Positions 1 to 8,458 are shown, numbered from the stretch's first letter. The stretch is DNA of 64,000 nt from Trinickia violacea (GCF_005280735.1 NZ_CP040078.1:2356001-2420000); one strand, 5' to 3'. Program-made: numbers and translations. Notes: generated from the sequence alone by a model not told the origin.

Positions 1-4
1 CAAA

Positions 5-595
5 ATGAAAGCAAGGATTAGAATCGGCACGCGGCAAGATTTCGAGATGGGGGAATTGGCACAGATGTATCGTTTGCGCGCCAAGGTCTTCCGCGACCGG
101 ATGAAGTGGGACGTCGCGATCCTGTCCGGCATGGAGATCGACGGGTATGACGCTTTGTCGCCACACTACATGCTCGTGCACGGCAGCTCAAACGAGCTGC
201 GAGGGTGCTGGCGCGTCCTGCCCACCGAAGGCCCTTACATGCTGAAAGACACCTTCCCCGAACTGTTGCATGGACGGCCGATCCCTGAGGATCCTCGCAT
301 TTGGGAACTGAGCCGTTTTGCGATCGAGTCGGACGCGGGGGAGCGTTTCGCGTTTGGCGATCTTGCGCTGGACGCAATGCGAGAAATCGTGAACTTTGCC
401 GATCGCATGGGCATCGTGAGTTATGTCACGGTGACAACGACGAGTGTGGAGCGCTTGCTGAAGCGGACCGGCATCGACATGAGCCGCTTCGGCCCGCCGA
501 TGCGAATCGGCGTCGAAAACGCGGTAGCCCTGACCATTGAAATGAACGAGCAGACCCATCACGCGCTTTTCGGCCAAGTTGCAAAAGCGGCGTGA
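5..595 (+). CDS. Acyl-homoserine-lactone synthase, LuxI family (BraI-like)
   Basis: Makes an N-acyl-homoserine lactone quorum signal from S-adenosylmethionine and an acyl carrier protein-bound fatty acid in the cytoplasm. The 196-residue protein has the expected length. Every residue conserved across LuxI enzymes is present at canonical numbering: R25, F29, W35, E44, D46, D49, R70, F84, E101 and R104. That agreement also fixes the start at the ATG of base 5. The pattern GCWRVLPT followed by PYMLKDTF is typical of the family. The cognate LuxR gene, expected upstream in Burkholderiaceae, would lie outside the window. A BraI-type long-chain signal is possible, but acyl length cannot be read from the sequence. 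Identity as a LuxI enzyme is near certain. Confidence 0.95.
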   Translation: MKARIRIGTRQDFEMGELAQMYRLRAKVFRDRMKWDVAILSGMEIDGYDALSPHYMLVHGSSNELRGCWRVLPTEGPYMLKDTFPELLHGRPIPEDPRIWELSRFAIESDAGERFAFGDLALDAMREIVNFADRMGIVSYVTVTTTSVERLLKRTGIDMSRFGPPMRIGVENAVALTIEMNEQTHHALFGQVAKAA

Positions 596-615
596 TCGCT
601 TTCCCAATATAGATA

Positions 616-655
616 GCGAAAACCGGCCGACTCGCTAAGTCCGGCCGGTTTCGCT
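616..655 (+). terminator. Hairpin terminator after the luxI-type gene
   Basis: An inverted repeat begins 20 bases after the stop codon: GCGAAAACCGGCC pairs with GGCCGGTTTCGC around a loop near 632-640. The stem is very GC-rich. The following T tract is short and interrupted, so termination strength is uncertain. Confidence 0.6.
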
Positions 656-780
656 CAAGTTTCAAGTTCCCCCCAACGCGCTCACCGCGTCCCGACACCC
701 CTTCCCCTTGCAAATCTTGGAGACATCTCAAAAACGTGATATACCGTTTATATTATTCCAACTTGCGAAGGAGCCCGACC

Positions 781-1209
781 ATGCCGACCAAAAAGGCAAC
801 CACCGACGCCGTCGAAAAGCGCGCATCGTCTTCTGCCGCCAAGTCGAAAGCAACCACCAAAACGACGGTGAAGCCCGCCGCGAAGGCCGCTGAAAAACCG
901 GCCAAGCCGGCGGTCGCTGCGCAAGCGGCCGCTGCCCCGGCGACTAACGGCGCGCAGGCCGCCGGCGCGAAGAAGAAAAAAGCCGAGAAACGCGACAAGG
1001 TGATCCGCGACAGCTTCACGATGCCCAAGCACGACTTCGAAAAGATCGCCGAACTCAAGGCCGTCTGCTTGAAAAGCGGTGTCGTCGTGAAGAAAAGCGA
1101 ACTGTTGCGCGCCGGTCTGGCAGCCCTCGCCGCCTTGCCCGAGAAGAAATTGCTGGCCGTGGTCGCGTCGGTCGAAACCGTCAAGACCGGGCGTCCGGCG
1201 ACCCACTGA
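781..1209 (+). CDS. Lys/Ala-rich protein with conserved C-terminal helical domain
   Basis: A 142-residue protein of unknown function. Residues 1-80 are low complexity, rich in Lys, Ala, Pro and Thr, and resemble the histone H1-like tails of AlgP/PhaF-type proteins. Residues 85-142 form a more ordered part with RDSFTMPKHDFEKIAELKAVC and a helix-rich KKSELLRAGLAALAALPEKK. The start at 781 is chosen over an upstream in-frame start at 736 because GAAGGA lies about 8 bases before it. The basic tail suggests nucleic-acid or polyanion binding, which is inference. It converges with the glycosylase gene and the two overlap by 29 bases at their 3' ends. Confidence 0.75.
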   Translation: MPTKKATTDAVEKRASSSAAKSKATTKTTVKPAAKAAEKPAKPAVAAQAAAAPATNGAQAAGAKKKKAEKRDKVIRDSFTMPKHDFEKIAELKAVCLKSGVVVKKSELLRAGLAALAALPEKKLLAVVASVETVKTGRPATH

Positions 1210-1828
1210 GCGCGAGCGGCTCGAGCAGCCGCTTCGGCCCGCTCACGAAGCGACTGCCGGGCACATAAAAGCGCAGCGGCGCATGCATCTCGCGCGAGAG
1301 GCCGATGCGCTTGGTCGATGCGACGCGCACGGTGTCCGGCGCGAGCCGTCCGATCCACAGCACTTCTTTGCCGCATAGATCGGCACCATCCCATTCGGGA
1401 CCGATCGCCAGCGCAGCGCACAGGCGCCCCGGCCCGCGCGCGAGGTCGACGAGCTTCGCCCCCGGACGGCGCGCCTGCATCAGTTCGATCCCGTCGAGCG
1501 GCTCGATAGCGCGAAAGAGTACTCCCGCGCCGACGCCCTCCTCTTCGCTCGACATGTTGATCGTGTACGAGGCTCCGTAGACAAGCCGCATGTGCGCGTG
1601 GCCGCGCGCCCGAAAAAGTGCCCCGTTGTGGGGCCTTAGGCCGCGATACGCGTAACTCGTCGAATCGCCGACCGGATACGCCTCCGTCTCGACAATCCGA
1701 CCGCTCACACGCCCGTGCGGCGAATCGTGCACGAGGCATTTGCCGATCATCCAGCGCGCGAGCTCGACGGTATCGACGGGCAGTGCATCACGTGCAAGCC
1801 GCACGATTGGAAACGTTTCCGAAGGCAC
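1181..1828 (-). CDS. DNA-3-methyladenine glycosylase, AAG/MPG family
   Basis: Base-excision repair enzyme that removes alkylated purines such as 3-methyladenine. The 215-residue protein shows the family order: an N-terminal WMIGKCLVH segment, the catalytic glutamate in RIVETEAY, a DSTSYAYRGLRPHN stretch, the RGHAHMRLVYGASYTINMSS region and AGVLFRAIEPLDG, then DLARGPGRLCAALAI. The length matches bacterial Mpg proteins. The only in-frame start before the conserved core is a GTG at 1828 with a weak ribosome binding site, so the exact start is less certain than the family. It is a single gene with its own promoter region. Confidence 0.9.
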   Translation of the reverse strand: MPSETFPIVRLARDALPVDTVELARWMIGKCLVHDSPHGRVSGRIVETEAYPVGDSTSYAYRGLRPHNGALFRARGHAHMRLVYGASYTINMSSEEEGVGAGVLFRAIEPLDGIELMQARRPGAKLVDLARGPGRLCAALAIGPEWDGADLCGKEVLWIGRLAPDTVRVASTKRIGLSREMHAPLRFYVPGSRFVSGPKRLLEPLALSGSPDARS

Positions 1829-2019
1829 GGTCAGCGCCTTGCGGCATCGAGACGCTCACGCATGCCGGCTTCATGACGATCCCGCAAAACATTTCTCCGC
1901 AAGGAAAATCGCTTGGCATCTTACTCCATGTATCGATCGGAAACTTTTGTACAATCGCGCGGTCGGCGGTAGAACGCCGCATCTCGCTCGCCACACCGCT
2001 ATAACAAAGGAAATTATTG

Positions 2020-3108
2020 ATGGCCCGATCACCAAACAAGCTGCCTGGTTGGACTCTCTGGGTGCCGATTGCGGCCTGGATCATACTGGCCGCATCGACA
2101 GTCGCTGGCGGCGCGGGATGGTTCGTTGCACTGGTCGCGCTGTGCGTGGCGGGCGCGGTGTTTTCCGCCGTGCACCACGCCGAGGTGGTCGCACATCGGG
2201 TCGGCGAACCGCTCGGCACACTGGTGCTCGCGGTAGCGGTGACCGTCATCGAGGTCGCGTTGATCGTTTCGGTGATGCTGACAGCCGGGCCGGAAAAGGC
2301 CGGGCTGGCGCGCGACACCGTGTTCGCCGCCGTGATGATCGTCTGCAACGGCATCGTGGGGATTTGCCTCTTGGTCGGCGGGTTGCGCCACGGCGAGCAG
2401 AACTTCCGGGTGAGCGGCGCGAATACCGCGATGTCGGTCCTCGCATCGCTCTCGATCTTGACGCTCGTCATGCCGAACTACTTGAACGCGGCACCCGGAC
2501 CGTTTTTATCGACTTCACAGCTCGCGTTCGCCGGTGTGTCGTCACTCGTCCTTTATAGCGTCTTCGTTTTCGTTCAGACGATTCGCCACCGCGATTATTT
2601 CCTGGCCGACGCGCGGGCCTCTGATGAATCCGTGCATGCCGCTCCGCCCAGCGTGCGCACCACGCTCATCAGTTCCGCGTTTCTGCTCATCGCGCTTGTC
2701 GCCGTCGTGCTGCTCGCCAAGCTGCTTTCGCCGGCAGTCGAGAGCGCCGTGCGGGCGGCAGGCGCGCCGGAGGCCGTCGTCGGCATCGTGATCGCTGCAC
2801 TCGTGCTGCTGCCCGAAGGGCTCGCGGCGGTAAGCCAGGCCCGCGCAAACCGCCTGCAGACCAGCCTCAACCTGGCGCTCGGTTCGGCGCTCGCCAGTAT
2901 CGGCCTGACGATTCCGACCGTGGCGGTGGTGTTCATCTGGACCGGGAAGGCGCTGACGCTCGGCATAGGCGGGATGGAGACGGTGCTGCTGGCGTTGACG
3001 CTGCTTGTCGGCACGCTCACGCTTGCCACGGGCCGCACGACCATTCTGCAAGGGGCCGTGCATCTTTCGCTGTTCGCCGCATATTTGTTCTTGTCGATTA
3101 CGCATTGA
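2020..3108 (+). CDS. chaA: Ca2+/H+ (Na+/H+) antiporter ChaA
   Basis: Inner-membrane cation/proton exchanger of the CaCA superfamily. The 362-residue protein is almost entirely hydrophobic with about eleven membrane segments. The two inverted alpha repeats are visible: the first runs through HHAEVVAHRVGEPLGT into VTVIEVALIVSVM, with the conserved Glu residues. The second runs through IVIAALVLLPEGLAAVSQARAN into LALGSALASIGLTIPT. The ATG at 2020 is preferred over the adjacent TTG at 2017 because AAAGGA lies at 2006-2011. It is monocistronic. The preceding 190 bases contain an AT-rich TTTTGTACAAT segment that may be its promoter. Confidence 0.9.
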   Translation: MARSPNKLPGWTLWVPIAAWIILAASTVAGGAGWFVALVALCVAGAVFSAVHHAEVVAHRVGEPLGTLVLAVAVTVIEVALIVSVMLTAGPEKAGLARDTVFAAVMIVCNGIVGICLLVGGLRHGEQNFRVSGANTAMSVLASLSILTLVMPNYLNAAPGPFLSTSQLAFAGVSSLVLYSVFVFVQTIRHRDYFLADARASDESVHAAPPSVRTTLISSAFLLIALVAVVLLAKLLSPAVESAVRAAGAPEAVVGIVIAALVLLPEGLAAVSQARANRLQTSLNLALGSALASIGLTIPTVAVVFIWTGKALTLGIGGMETVLLALTLLVGTLTLATGRTTILQGAVHLSLFAAYLFLSITH

Positions 3109-3204
3109 GCAACGGGCCGGCGTTGCCGTGCGCCGTCCACCCACGGTTTTTTGAGCGCGCGCGGCAGCGGTTCGCACGATGCGCGCGCCTCGACGCGCAT
3201 CACA

Positions 3205-3639
3205 TCACAACAGTTGGGCAGTGTGTTGCACGAACGACGCGTAGATCGCTTCCGCGCGCGTGCGATCCTGCAACTGAATCACGCGCCAAAAGTGCTTATC
3301 CTGAAAGAGCGCGATGTAGTACGTCATTTCGCGCGCGTAGAAGAACAGGCTCGCACCGTAGGTGCCGTTGTAGGTGGTGCGCAATTCGTTCAGCTGGCCG
3401 TCGCGGATCAATTGCATCAGCTGGGCGACGTTGCCTTGCGCATCGTTGTCGCCCGCCGGCACGACTTGCTGGCTCGCCGGCCCTGCCTTCCCGTCCAGCG
3501 TGCCGAGCGCCGGGCGCTCGCCCGCCAGCGGCGCCGCTCCTCCCTGATTCGCATCCTGCGCCGATGCGGTGCCCGCCAGCATCGTCGCATAGGCAATCGC
3601 CGCCAGCACCGCGCCTCGAATCTTAATAGACGGCGTCAT
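3205..3639 (-). CDS. Exported DUF2968-like protein, C-terminally short
   Basis: A 144-residue protein with a Sec signal peptide (residues 1-27, cleavage near GTASA-QD). Its body reads VAQLMQLIRDGQLNELRTTYNGTYGASL, then EMTYYIALFQDKHFWRVI and RAEAIYASFVQHTAQL. This matches my memory of the DUF2968 family found in Burkholderiales. Known members continue with a long coiled coil after the FVQ-T-L segment, but here a stop codon follows directly. It is either a short variant or a recently truncated gene. Downstream DNA in the same strand does not restore the coiled coil in any frame I could read. Function unknown. Confidence 0.7.
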   Translation of the reverse strand: MTPSIKIRGAVLAAIAYATMLAGTASAQDANQGGAAPLAGERPALGTLDGKAGPASQQVVPAGDNDAQGNVAQLMQLIRDGQLNELRTTYNGTYGASLFFYAREMTYYIALFQDKHFWRVIQLQDRTRAEAIYASFVQHTAQLL

Positions 3640-3763
3640 ACCCCGGCCCCATGCAATTTCATCGACGGCCGAATTATCTCGCGAAGTTGTCGATTTCATC
3701 CCGTATATAACGCGGTAATCCTTCGGCCGTATATTCAAAGCATGACTATCGATCCAATCGGGC

Positions 3764-4639
3764 TCAATCGTCGCGGTGCTTTGAGATCCACTCGCTGAAC
3801 AACGCCACTTTCTGCTGATGCGCGACGCTGTCGGGGTACACGAAGTAGTAGCGCAAGCCCGTCTCCACGAGCGTGTCGAACGGCATGACGAGCCGCTGGG
3901 CCGCGACATCTTCGCCCACCAGCGTCCAGTCGCTGATCGCGACGCCGAAGCCCTGCATCGCCGCGTTCGTCGCCATGTCGAGCGTTTCGAAGCTCGGGCC
4001 CAGGCTCACATTCACGTCGTGCGCCCCGACATGATCGAGCCACAGCTTCCAGTCGCGGTGATCCCGCGTCGGGTGCAGCAGCGTGTGCTGCACGAGATCC
4101 GCCGCCGACGCGAGCGGCTTGTCTCTGAGCAATTCCGGCGCGCAGACCGGCGTGAGCCGCTCGTCGAACAGCGGGATGGCGTGCACGTCGACGCCCGGCG
4201 ACGACCCGTAGATGATCGCCGCGTCGAAGGGCTCGACCTGAAAATCGACGTCGTGTTGCGAGCTGGTCGTGATCTGCAACTGCAGATCGGGGTATTCGGC
4301 CTGAAAGCGCATGATCTTCGGCAGCATCCAGCGCATCACGCAGGTCGGCACTTTCAGCGCGAGGTCGGTGCGCTGGCGCGTGAGGCGCAGCGAAATTTCC
4401 TCGATGCGCGCGAAGCTTTCCTTGACCGCGGGGAGCAGAAGCTCGCCCTCGGCCGTCAGCGTGAGCCCCTTCGCATGGCGTTTGAACAGCGGGAATTGAT
4501 AGTAGTCCTCGAGCGCGAGGATCTGCCGGCTGACCGCCCCTTGCGTCAGACACAGATGCTCGGCCGCGCGCGTGAAGCTGCGGTGGCGCGCAACCGTTTC
4601 GAAGATCTGGAGAGCATTGAGCGGCGGCAGTCTGCGCAT
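3764..4639 (-). CDS. LysR-family transcriptional regulator, GcvA-like
   Basis: A 291-residue transcription factor. The N-terminal winged helix-turn-helix (residues 1-65) reads PPLNALQIFETVARHRSFTRAAEHL and TQGAVSRQI, typical of the GcvA/DsdC branch. The effector-binding domain follows from about residue 95. It is the third gene of a same-strand run after a P2C-reductase homologue (60-base gap) and a racemase-family remnant. The natural prediction is control of that 3-hydroxyproline-type operon by an imino or amino acid. The inducer is not readable from sequence. Confidence 0.9.
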   Translation of the reverse strand: MRRLPPLNALQIFETVARHRSFTRAAEHLCLTQGAVSRQILALEDYYQFPLFKRHAKGLTLTAEGELLLPAVKESFARIEEISLRLTRQRTDLALKVPTCVMRWMLPKIMRFQAEYPDLQLQITTSSQHDVDFQVEPFDAAIIYGSSPGVDVHAIPLFDERLTPVCAPELLRDKPLASAADLVQHTLLHPTRDHRDWKLWLDHVGAHDVNVSLGPSFETLDMATNAAMQGFGVAISDWTLVGEDVAAQRLVMPFDTLVETGLRYYFVYPDSVAHQQKVALFSEWISKHRDD

Positions 4640-4699
4640 GGCATCAATTCAGAGGTCGGCGATGGAAAAACTCACGGTGCCCGCGCATTGGCCCAGGCA

Positions 4700-5617
4700 T
4701 CACGCGACCAAACCTCGCGCAACCCGGCAAGCCGCGAGATCCCACGCCGCGCAGCCGACGCTCTTGAACACCGCGGGCGCGAGCGCACGTGCCGTCCCGG
4801 CATCGCTCAACACCGACGCGAGCGTTGCCACGCGCGCCCAGTCCACGCCGGCTTGAATGAAGTCGCCGGCTTCGTGCTGCGCGCCGGCGAGATCGTCGAC
4901 CAACAGGGTGCTGCCGAGCACCGTCCGCGCACCGACCTCGACGGCATCGGGCGTGAATGCGCCGACCCCGACCACCAGCCGTTCGCGCCGCGGCGCCTCG
5001 TCGTAGACGGCAACCTTGCTCGTCGTGAGCGTCACGACGACGTCGACCGACTCCGGTATCTCGACACCATCGATCGGCTCCAGGTTCGGCACCGCCGCGC
5101 TGTGAGCGGCGCAGAACGCCTGCGCACTGGTGTACGAGCTGCCGCGCACGCGCACCCTCGCCTGCGGGAACACTTCGCTCAAAGCCCGCGCGTGATGGAC
5201 CGATTGCGTCCCGGCGCCGATCAGCAGCACATCGCGCGGCGCGTCAGGCATCAACGTCCGTATCGCGAGCATCGTGACCGCCGCCGTGCGGCGGCCGGTC
5301 ACCGTCGGGCCGTCGAGCGCGAACAGCGCTTCACCGGTATCGGGATCGCATGCCGTCACTTGTCCGTGAATCGTCGGCAGCGCGCGTTCGCGATTGCGCG
5401 GGCACACGGTCACCAGCTTGTGGATCGCCAGATCGCCGGCTGTCGCCGGCATGGACAGCATCACGCCACCGTCGTTGAGCGGCACGACGAGACGCGCCGG
5501 ACTCGCAATCGCGCCTTGCGCATAGTCGACGCACGCGGATTGCAAGGCATCGACGAGCTTGGGAAAAGGTGTCAGGCGCGCGGTGTCGTCCGCGTCGAAA
5601 ATCTTCATCGTGGTCAT
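4700..5617 (-). CDS. Ornithine cyclodeaminase/mu-crystallin family, likely 1-pyrroline-2-carboxylate reductase
   Basis: A 305-residue NAD(P)H-dependent enzyme of the ornithine cyclodeaminase/mu-crystallin fold. The nucleotide-binding motif is DVLLIGAGTQSVHHARAL. The N-terminal substrate region has SPARLVVPLNDGGVMLSMPA and the conserved AIHKLVTVCPRN. Downstream of a proline-racemase-family gene, the usual role is reduction of 1-pyrroline-2-carboxylate (and piperideine-2-carboxylate) to L-proline, the second step of trans-3-hydroxy-L-proline use (LhpI type). The reading frame is intact although its upstream partner looks inactive. An ornithine cyclodeaminase activity cannot be excluded. Confidence 0.8.
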   Translation of the reverse strand: MTTMKIFDADDTARLTPFPKLVDALQSACVDYAQGAIASPARLVVPLNDGGVMLSMPATAGDLAIHKLVTVCPRNRERALPTIHGQVTACDPDTGEALFALDGPTVTGRRTAAVTMLAIRTLMPDAPRDVLLIGAGTQSVHHARALSEVFPQARVRVRGSSYTSAQAFCAAHSAAVPNLEPIDGVEIPESVDVVVTLTTSKVAVYDEAPRRERLVVGVGAFTPDAVEVGARTVLGSTLLVDDLAGAQHEAGDFIQAGVDWARVATLASVLSDAGTARALAPAVFKSVGCAAWDLAACRVARGLVA

Positions 5618-5679
5618 CGTTGTTGGGCTCGGTCCATGAAAGTCAGCGGGCTGATCGTCGCGCTTGGCGGATCAGCCGA

Positions 5680-6318
5680 TCATAGAACGCAACCGTACGC
5701 GAACGGATCGCTCTCGTCGATGATCCAGTTGGAAAAGCCGCAGATGCGCGCGCGGCCCGCGGTCTCCGGCAATGCCGTCCAAGCCGGCGCAGCCGCGTGC
5801 CTCGGCTGCTTGCCATCACGCGTTGCGCCCGCCGCCGCGTGGGCCGCGTGGGCGTAAGAGCGATGCGCCACGGCTCGCGCCTGCGCGCTCCCGAGGCGCA
5901 CCGTGCCGGCATGATCGCCGTCCCACTTCACAAACGCTTCGACGACGCGGCCCGGCAAATCGATGCCCACCCGCGTTTCCGGCGCGCTTCGCTCGACCCA
6001 GCCAAGCGCCACGGCGACCGTCGCGAGTGCGATCACGCCGTCGTCATTGCGCTCGAAGTAGCCGTCCGCATCGACGTAGATCATCCCGAGATTCGCGCTT
6101 TCGCTCTCGGGCTCGGTCAGGAAGCCGCCGGCAAGACCGGCGTAGCCGCGTGGCGCGAGAAAGAGCGCACGCCGCCAATGGTCCGCATTGCGTTCGAGCC
6201 ACGCGCGCCGCTCGGCGAGCGTCGTGCCGGCGAACTTCGGCAGCCCGCGCGTCACGAGCCGGAACGGCCGGCCGTTCGTGTGCACGTCCACGGTGTCGAT
6301 CGTCCGATTGATCTTCAT
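5680..6318 (-). pseudogene. Decayed proline racemase / trans-3-hydroxyproline dehydratase family gene
   Basis: An uninterrupted 212-codon frame, whereas the family is normally 310-345 residues. Residues 5-100 follow the family: IDTVDVHTNGRPFRLVTRG, LAPRGYAGLAGGFLTEP, LGMIYVDADGYF, GVIALATVAVALGWVE. The catalytic loop that should read MCGHG is ERNDDG (residues 89-94), so the first active-site Cys/Thr is absent. After about residue 135 the central region, including the second catalytic motif (normally DRSPCGTGTSA), is missing. Only the family C-terminus (GRARICGFSNWIIDESDP) returns at residue 187. It lies 62 bases upstream of the reductase gene. I infer an in-frame remnant, though a repurposed non-catalytic protein is possible. 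Confidence 0.75.
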
Positions 6319-6485
6319 GACGCATCCGACGATTTATCTCCCCGCCGCTCCATCCTGTCCTCCTGTTTCTTGTGCCATCGATGGTGGTTGAAAAGTTAGA
6401 CGACATTGCGCCGCCCGGCAACGTTTTCAAAAATCACCGGGGCACGACAGGCGGCGCTCGACCTCTTGACGACGCGGCGCCGATG

Positions 6486-6518
6486 CTAGGGCCTGTTCAC
6501 GCTAATAACAGGCCCTAG
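6486..6518. terminator. Perfect 12-bp stem hairpin after the C39-like gene
   Basis: CTAGGGCCTGTT at 6486-6497 pairs exactly with AACAGGCCCTAG at 6507-6518 around a 9-base loop. It begins one base beyond the stop codon of the minus-strand C39-like gene. There is no strong T tract on either side. Confidence 0.65.
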
Positions 6519-6519
6519 G

Positions 6520-7170
6520 TTATCGATTGAATGAGCGCTCGCCGTGCGAGCGCGAGATCGTCATGCCTCGGCCGGCAAAGAAGCGTTCGAATGCGTCAAA
6601 GCGCAAATAGGCATCGGCCTGATGCGGAGCGATGCCCGAAGGATTGTGAAACCACACGCCATCGCGGTCGGCGCCGTGCAGCAGAATCAGATGGCCGCCG
6701 CGCGTTTCGTTTGGCTCGTCCGGATAGCGAATCCGCGGGCTCACCGACGCGATCGCAAACGTGTCCGAGTCGATGTGCCCAGCCAGCGCTTCAATTCCGA
6801 TTTCCGGCAACACATGCACCTTCAAGCCAAACGCCTCTCCGACCCAATCGGCAAACGGCCGGTAAATCAGCCCGTCGACACCGCCATCCGTGCGCATCTT
6901 ATACGCGCCGCGCTCGAGCGCCTGATCGAGCAGCGCCGCGCGCGATGCGCGCCGAATCCGCCAGAAATCCAGCACCGACTCGAGACAAGTCAATCCGCAC
7001 ACGCGCTGCGCCCAAAACCGATAGCGCTCCGGATCGGCAAAGCCGCTTTGGCGCCAGTGCGGATCGTCGCAAGGATCGGCGGATTCCTCGACGATCGGGC
7101 GCACCCAATCGGGGCTGCCCCATTGCGAGTAATACGGCACATTAATATGACGAATTGAATCAAGTGTCAT
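6520..7170 (-). CDS. C39-like (papain-fold) peptidase family protein
   Basis: A 216-residue protein without signal peptide or membrane segment. It opens with INVPYYSQWGS, the usual start of Peptidase_C39_2 domains. The putative catalytic cysteine lies in VCGLTCLESVLDFW, the histidine in ETRGGHLILLHGAD, and an Asn/Asp follows in VWFHNPSG. Proteins of this family cleave leader peptides or other short substrates, but no ABC exporter or precursor peptide gene was recognised beside it. The gene stands alone, facing away from the BetR-type regulator across a 433-base spacer. The peptidase fold is well supported; a substrate cannot be assigned. Confidence 0.75.
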   Translation of the reverse strand: MTLDSIRHINVPYYSQWGSPDWVRPIVEESADPCDDPHWRQSGFADPERYRFWAQRVCGLTCLESVLDFWRIRRASRAALLDQALERGAYKMRTDGGVDGLIYRPFADWVGEAFGLKVHVLPEIGIEALAGHIDSDTFAIASVSPRIRYPDEPNETRGGHLILLHGADRDGVWFHNPSGIAPHQADAYLRFDAFERFFAGRGMTISRSHGERSFNR

Positions 7171-7603
7171 TGTTTGTTAATTCCTCGGATAAATTAACCA
7201 CCATTCGGTACAATTCTGCCCGCCTGCAAATTCTTTACATTTATCCTTCATCCCCAGCAATGAAAGGGCGGAAGGTAATGTAAGGCATTCGCTACCGAAA
7301 CCCGGCATTGACATGCATATTGTGCGACCCGTAACGGGTTGAAACATATTTGACGCAGGATGGGCGCGCTTTTCTCGCTAAGATATACTCCGATTCCCAG
7401 CGTGACGCGCCGCCTCGAAACCGATTTCATCAGCCGAAAAGCGGTGCTATCCCGTAGTGGTGATGCTTTCATTTAGTCCGTTCGCCTCACTCCCCAGCGT
7501 GACCGGTCGGCTTGCGAAGCAAGCGGCTTATTGACGCAATTTGCATCGATATTCAGCTTGGTGTCCTCTTACTACAATTGAAATCGAGACGCTTTCAAGC
7601 AGC
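7171..7603. other. 433-base intergenic region between divergent genes
   Basis: Separates the C39-like gene (minus) from the BetR-type regulator (plus). The part next to the C39 gene is AT-rich (around 7170-7250) and could hold its promoter. The string CCCAGCGTGAC occurs twice, near 7396 and 7493, about 98 bases apart. No credible reading frame, RNA gene or strong hairpin was seen. Confidence 0.5.
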
Positions 7604-8458
7604 ATGACCAACGAAGCAACTTCAACCGACTCCCTCGCAGTCGCCGAGTGCGTGCGCGAGTTGATGAGTCGACACGGCATTGGCAAGCGACAGCAAACGA
7701 CCGAACTGTGCCGTATCCTCGACCTCAGTTTCTCGCAAGGGCACCGCAAGCTGCGCGGCAACAGTCCATGGACGCTATCGCAGATCAAGAAAGTGGCCGA
7801 GGCGTTCGGCGAACCGGCCGCGCAGCTGTTCGGCGCGCAGACGCTCGACCCCGGCATGGTGGGCGCCAACGCTCAGGAAGCCGTGTTTTGCATCGGCGCC
7901 GTCGAGATGGCTTGCACGGCCTGGATCGGCGCCCCGATCGAAGCCGGCGCGCGCCCCGAGTTCATCGCGTATTCGAAGCAAGGCCAATGGCGCGTCGTGC
8001 GTCATGACGGCGCGCTCTATCAGAACGCGTTCGAAGTCCACAAGATCGAGATCTATCCGCGGCGCGGCGAAACCGACAAGCCTTCGATCGCCGTGGTCGA
8101 CGACGATCAAACCTCCGCCGACAACCTGCGCGACTACCTGGAGCAAAGCGGCTTTTCGGCCACCGCGCTCTATGGGTTGCAAGCGTTCAACGACGCGCTG
8201 CAATCACAGATATTCGACGCCGTCGTGATCGACTGGCTGTTCGGCGGACAAACGGCGGCGGCCGCGATCCAGAGCGTGCGCTCGTCCGAGAACCCGGACG
8301 CGCCGATTTTCGTGTTGACGGGTGAATTGCTGACCGGCAAGGCCAGCGAATCGGAGATCAGCGACGTGATTCGCCGTTTCGACGTGGCGTGCTACGAGAA
8401 GCCCGCGCGCCTTGCCATTCTTGTCGCGGACCTGACCAAGCGGCTGAATCGGGCGTAA
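7604..8458 (+). CDS. BetR-type HTH regulator fused to a receiver domain
   Basis: A 284-residue cytoplasmic regulator with DNA binding at the N-terminus and a receiver at the C-terminus, the reverse of the common response-regulator order. Residues 10-80 resemble the BetR helix-turn-helix (LMSRHGIGKRQQTTELCRIL, FSQGHRKLRGNSPWTLSQIKKVAEAFG). Residues 160-284 form the receiver: acidic pocket VVDDD (165-168), phospho-acceptor D210 in VVIDWLFGG, and K266 in CYEKPA. The ATG at 7604 is preferred over an upstream frame opening at 7541 because it begins just before the domain. It converges with the histidine kinase gene and is its likely partner. Confidence 0.85.
   Translation: MTNEATSTDSLAVAECVRELMSRHGIGKRQQTTELCRILDLSFSQGHRKLRGNSPWTLSQIKKVAEAFGEPAAQLFGAQTLDPGMVGANAQEAVFCIGAVEMACTAWIGAPIEAGARPEFIAYSKQGQWRVVRHDGALYQNAFEVHKIEIYPRRGETDKPSIAVVDDDQTSADNLRDYLEQSGFSATALYGLQAFNDALQSQIFDAVVIDWLFGGQTAAAAIQSVRSSENPDAPIFVLTGELLTGKASESEISDVIRRFDVACYEKPARLAILVADLTKRLNRA

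Noticed and set aside
3818..5857. 679-codon plus-strand frame opposite the LysR and reductase genes
   Set aside because: Arg/His-rich antisense shadow with no conserved motifs; the minus-strand proteins are clear family members.
5797..6399. Plus-strand frame over the decayed racemase-family gene
   Set aside because: No recognisable motif; the minus strand matches the proline racemase family over its two ends, so this is a shadow.
7248..7472. 74-codon minus-strand frame upstream of the BetR-type regulator
   Set aside because: No motif, no ribosome binding site, and it lies in the spacer between two divergent genes.
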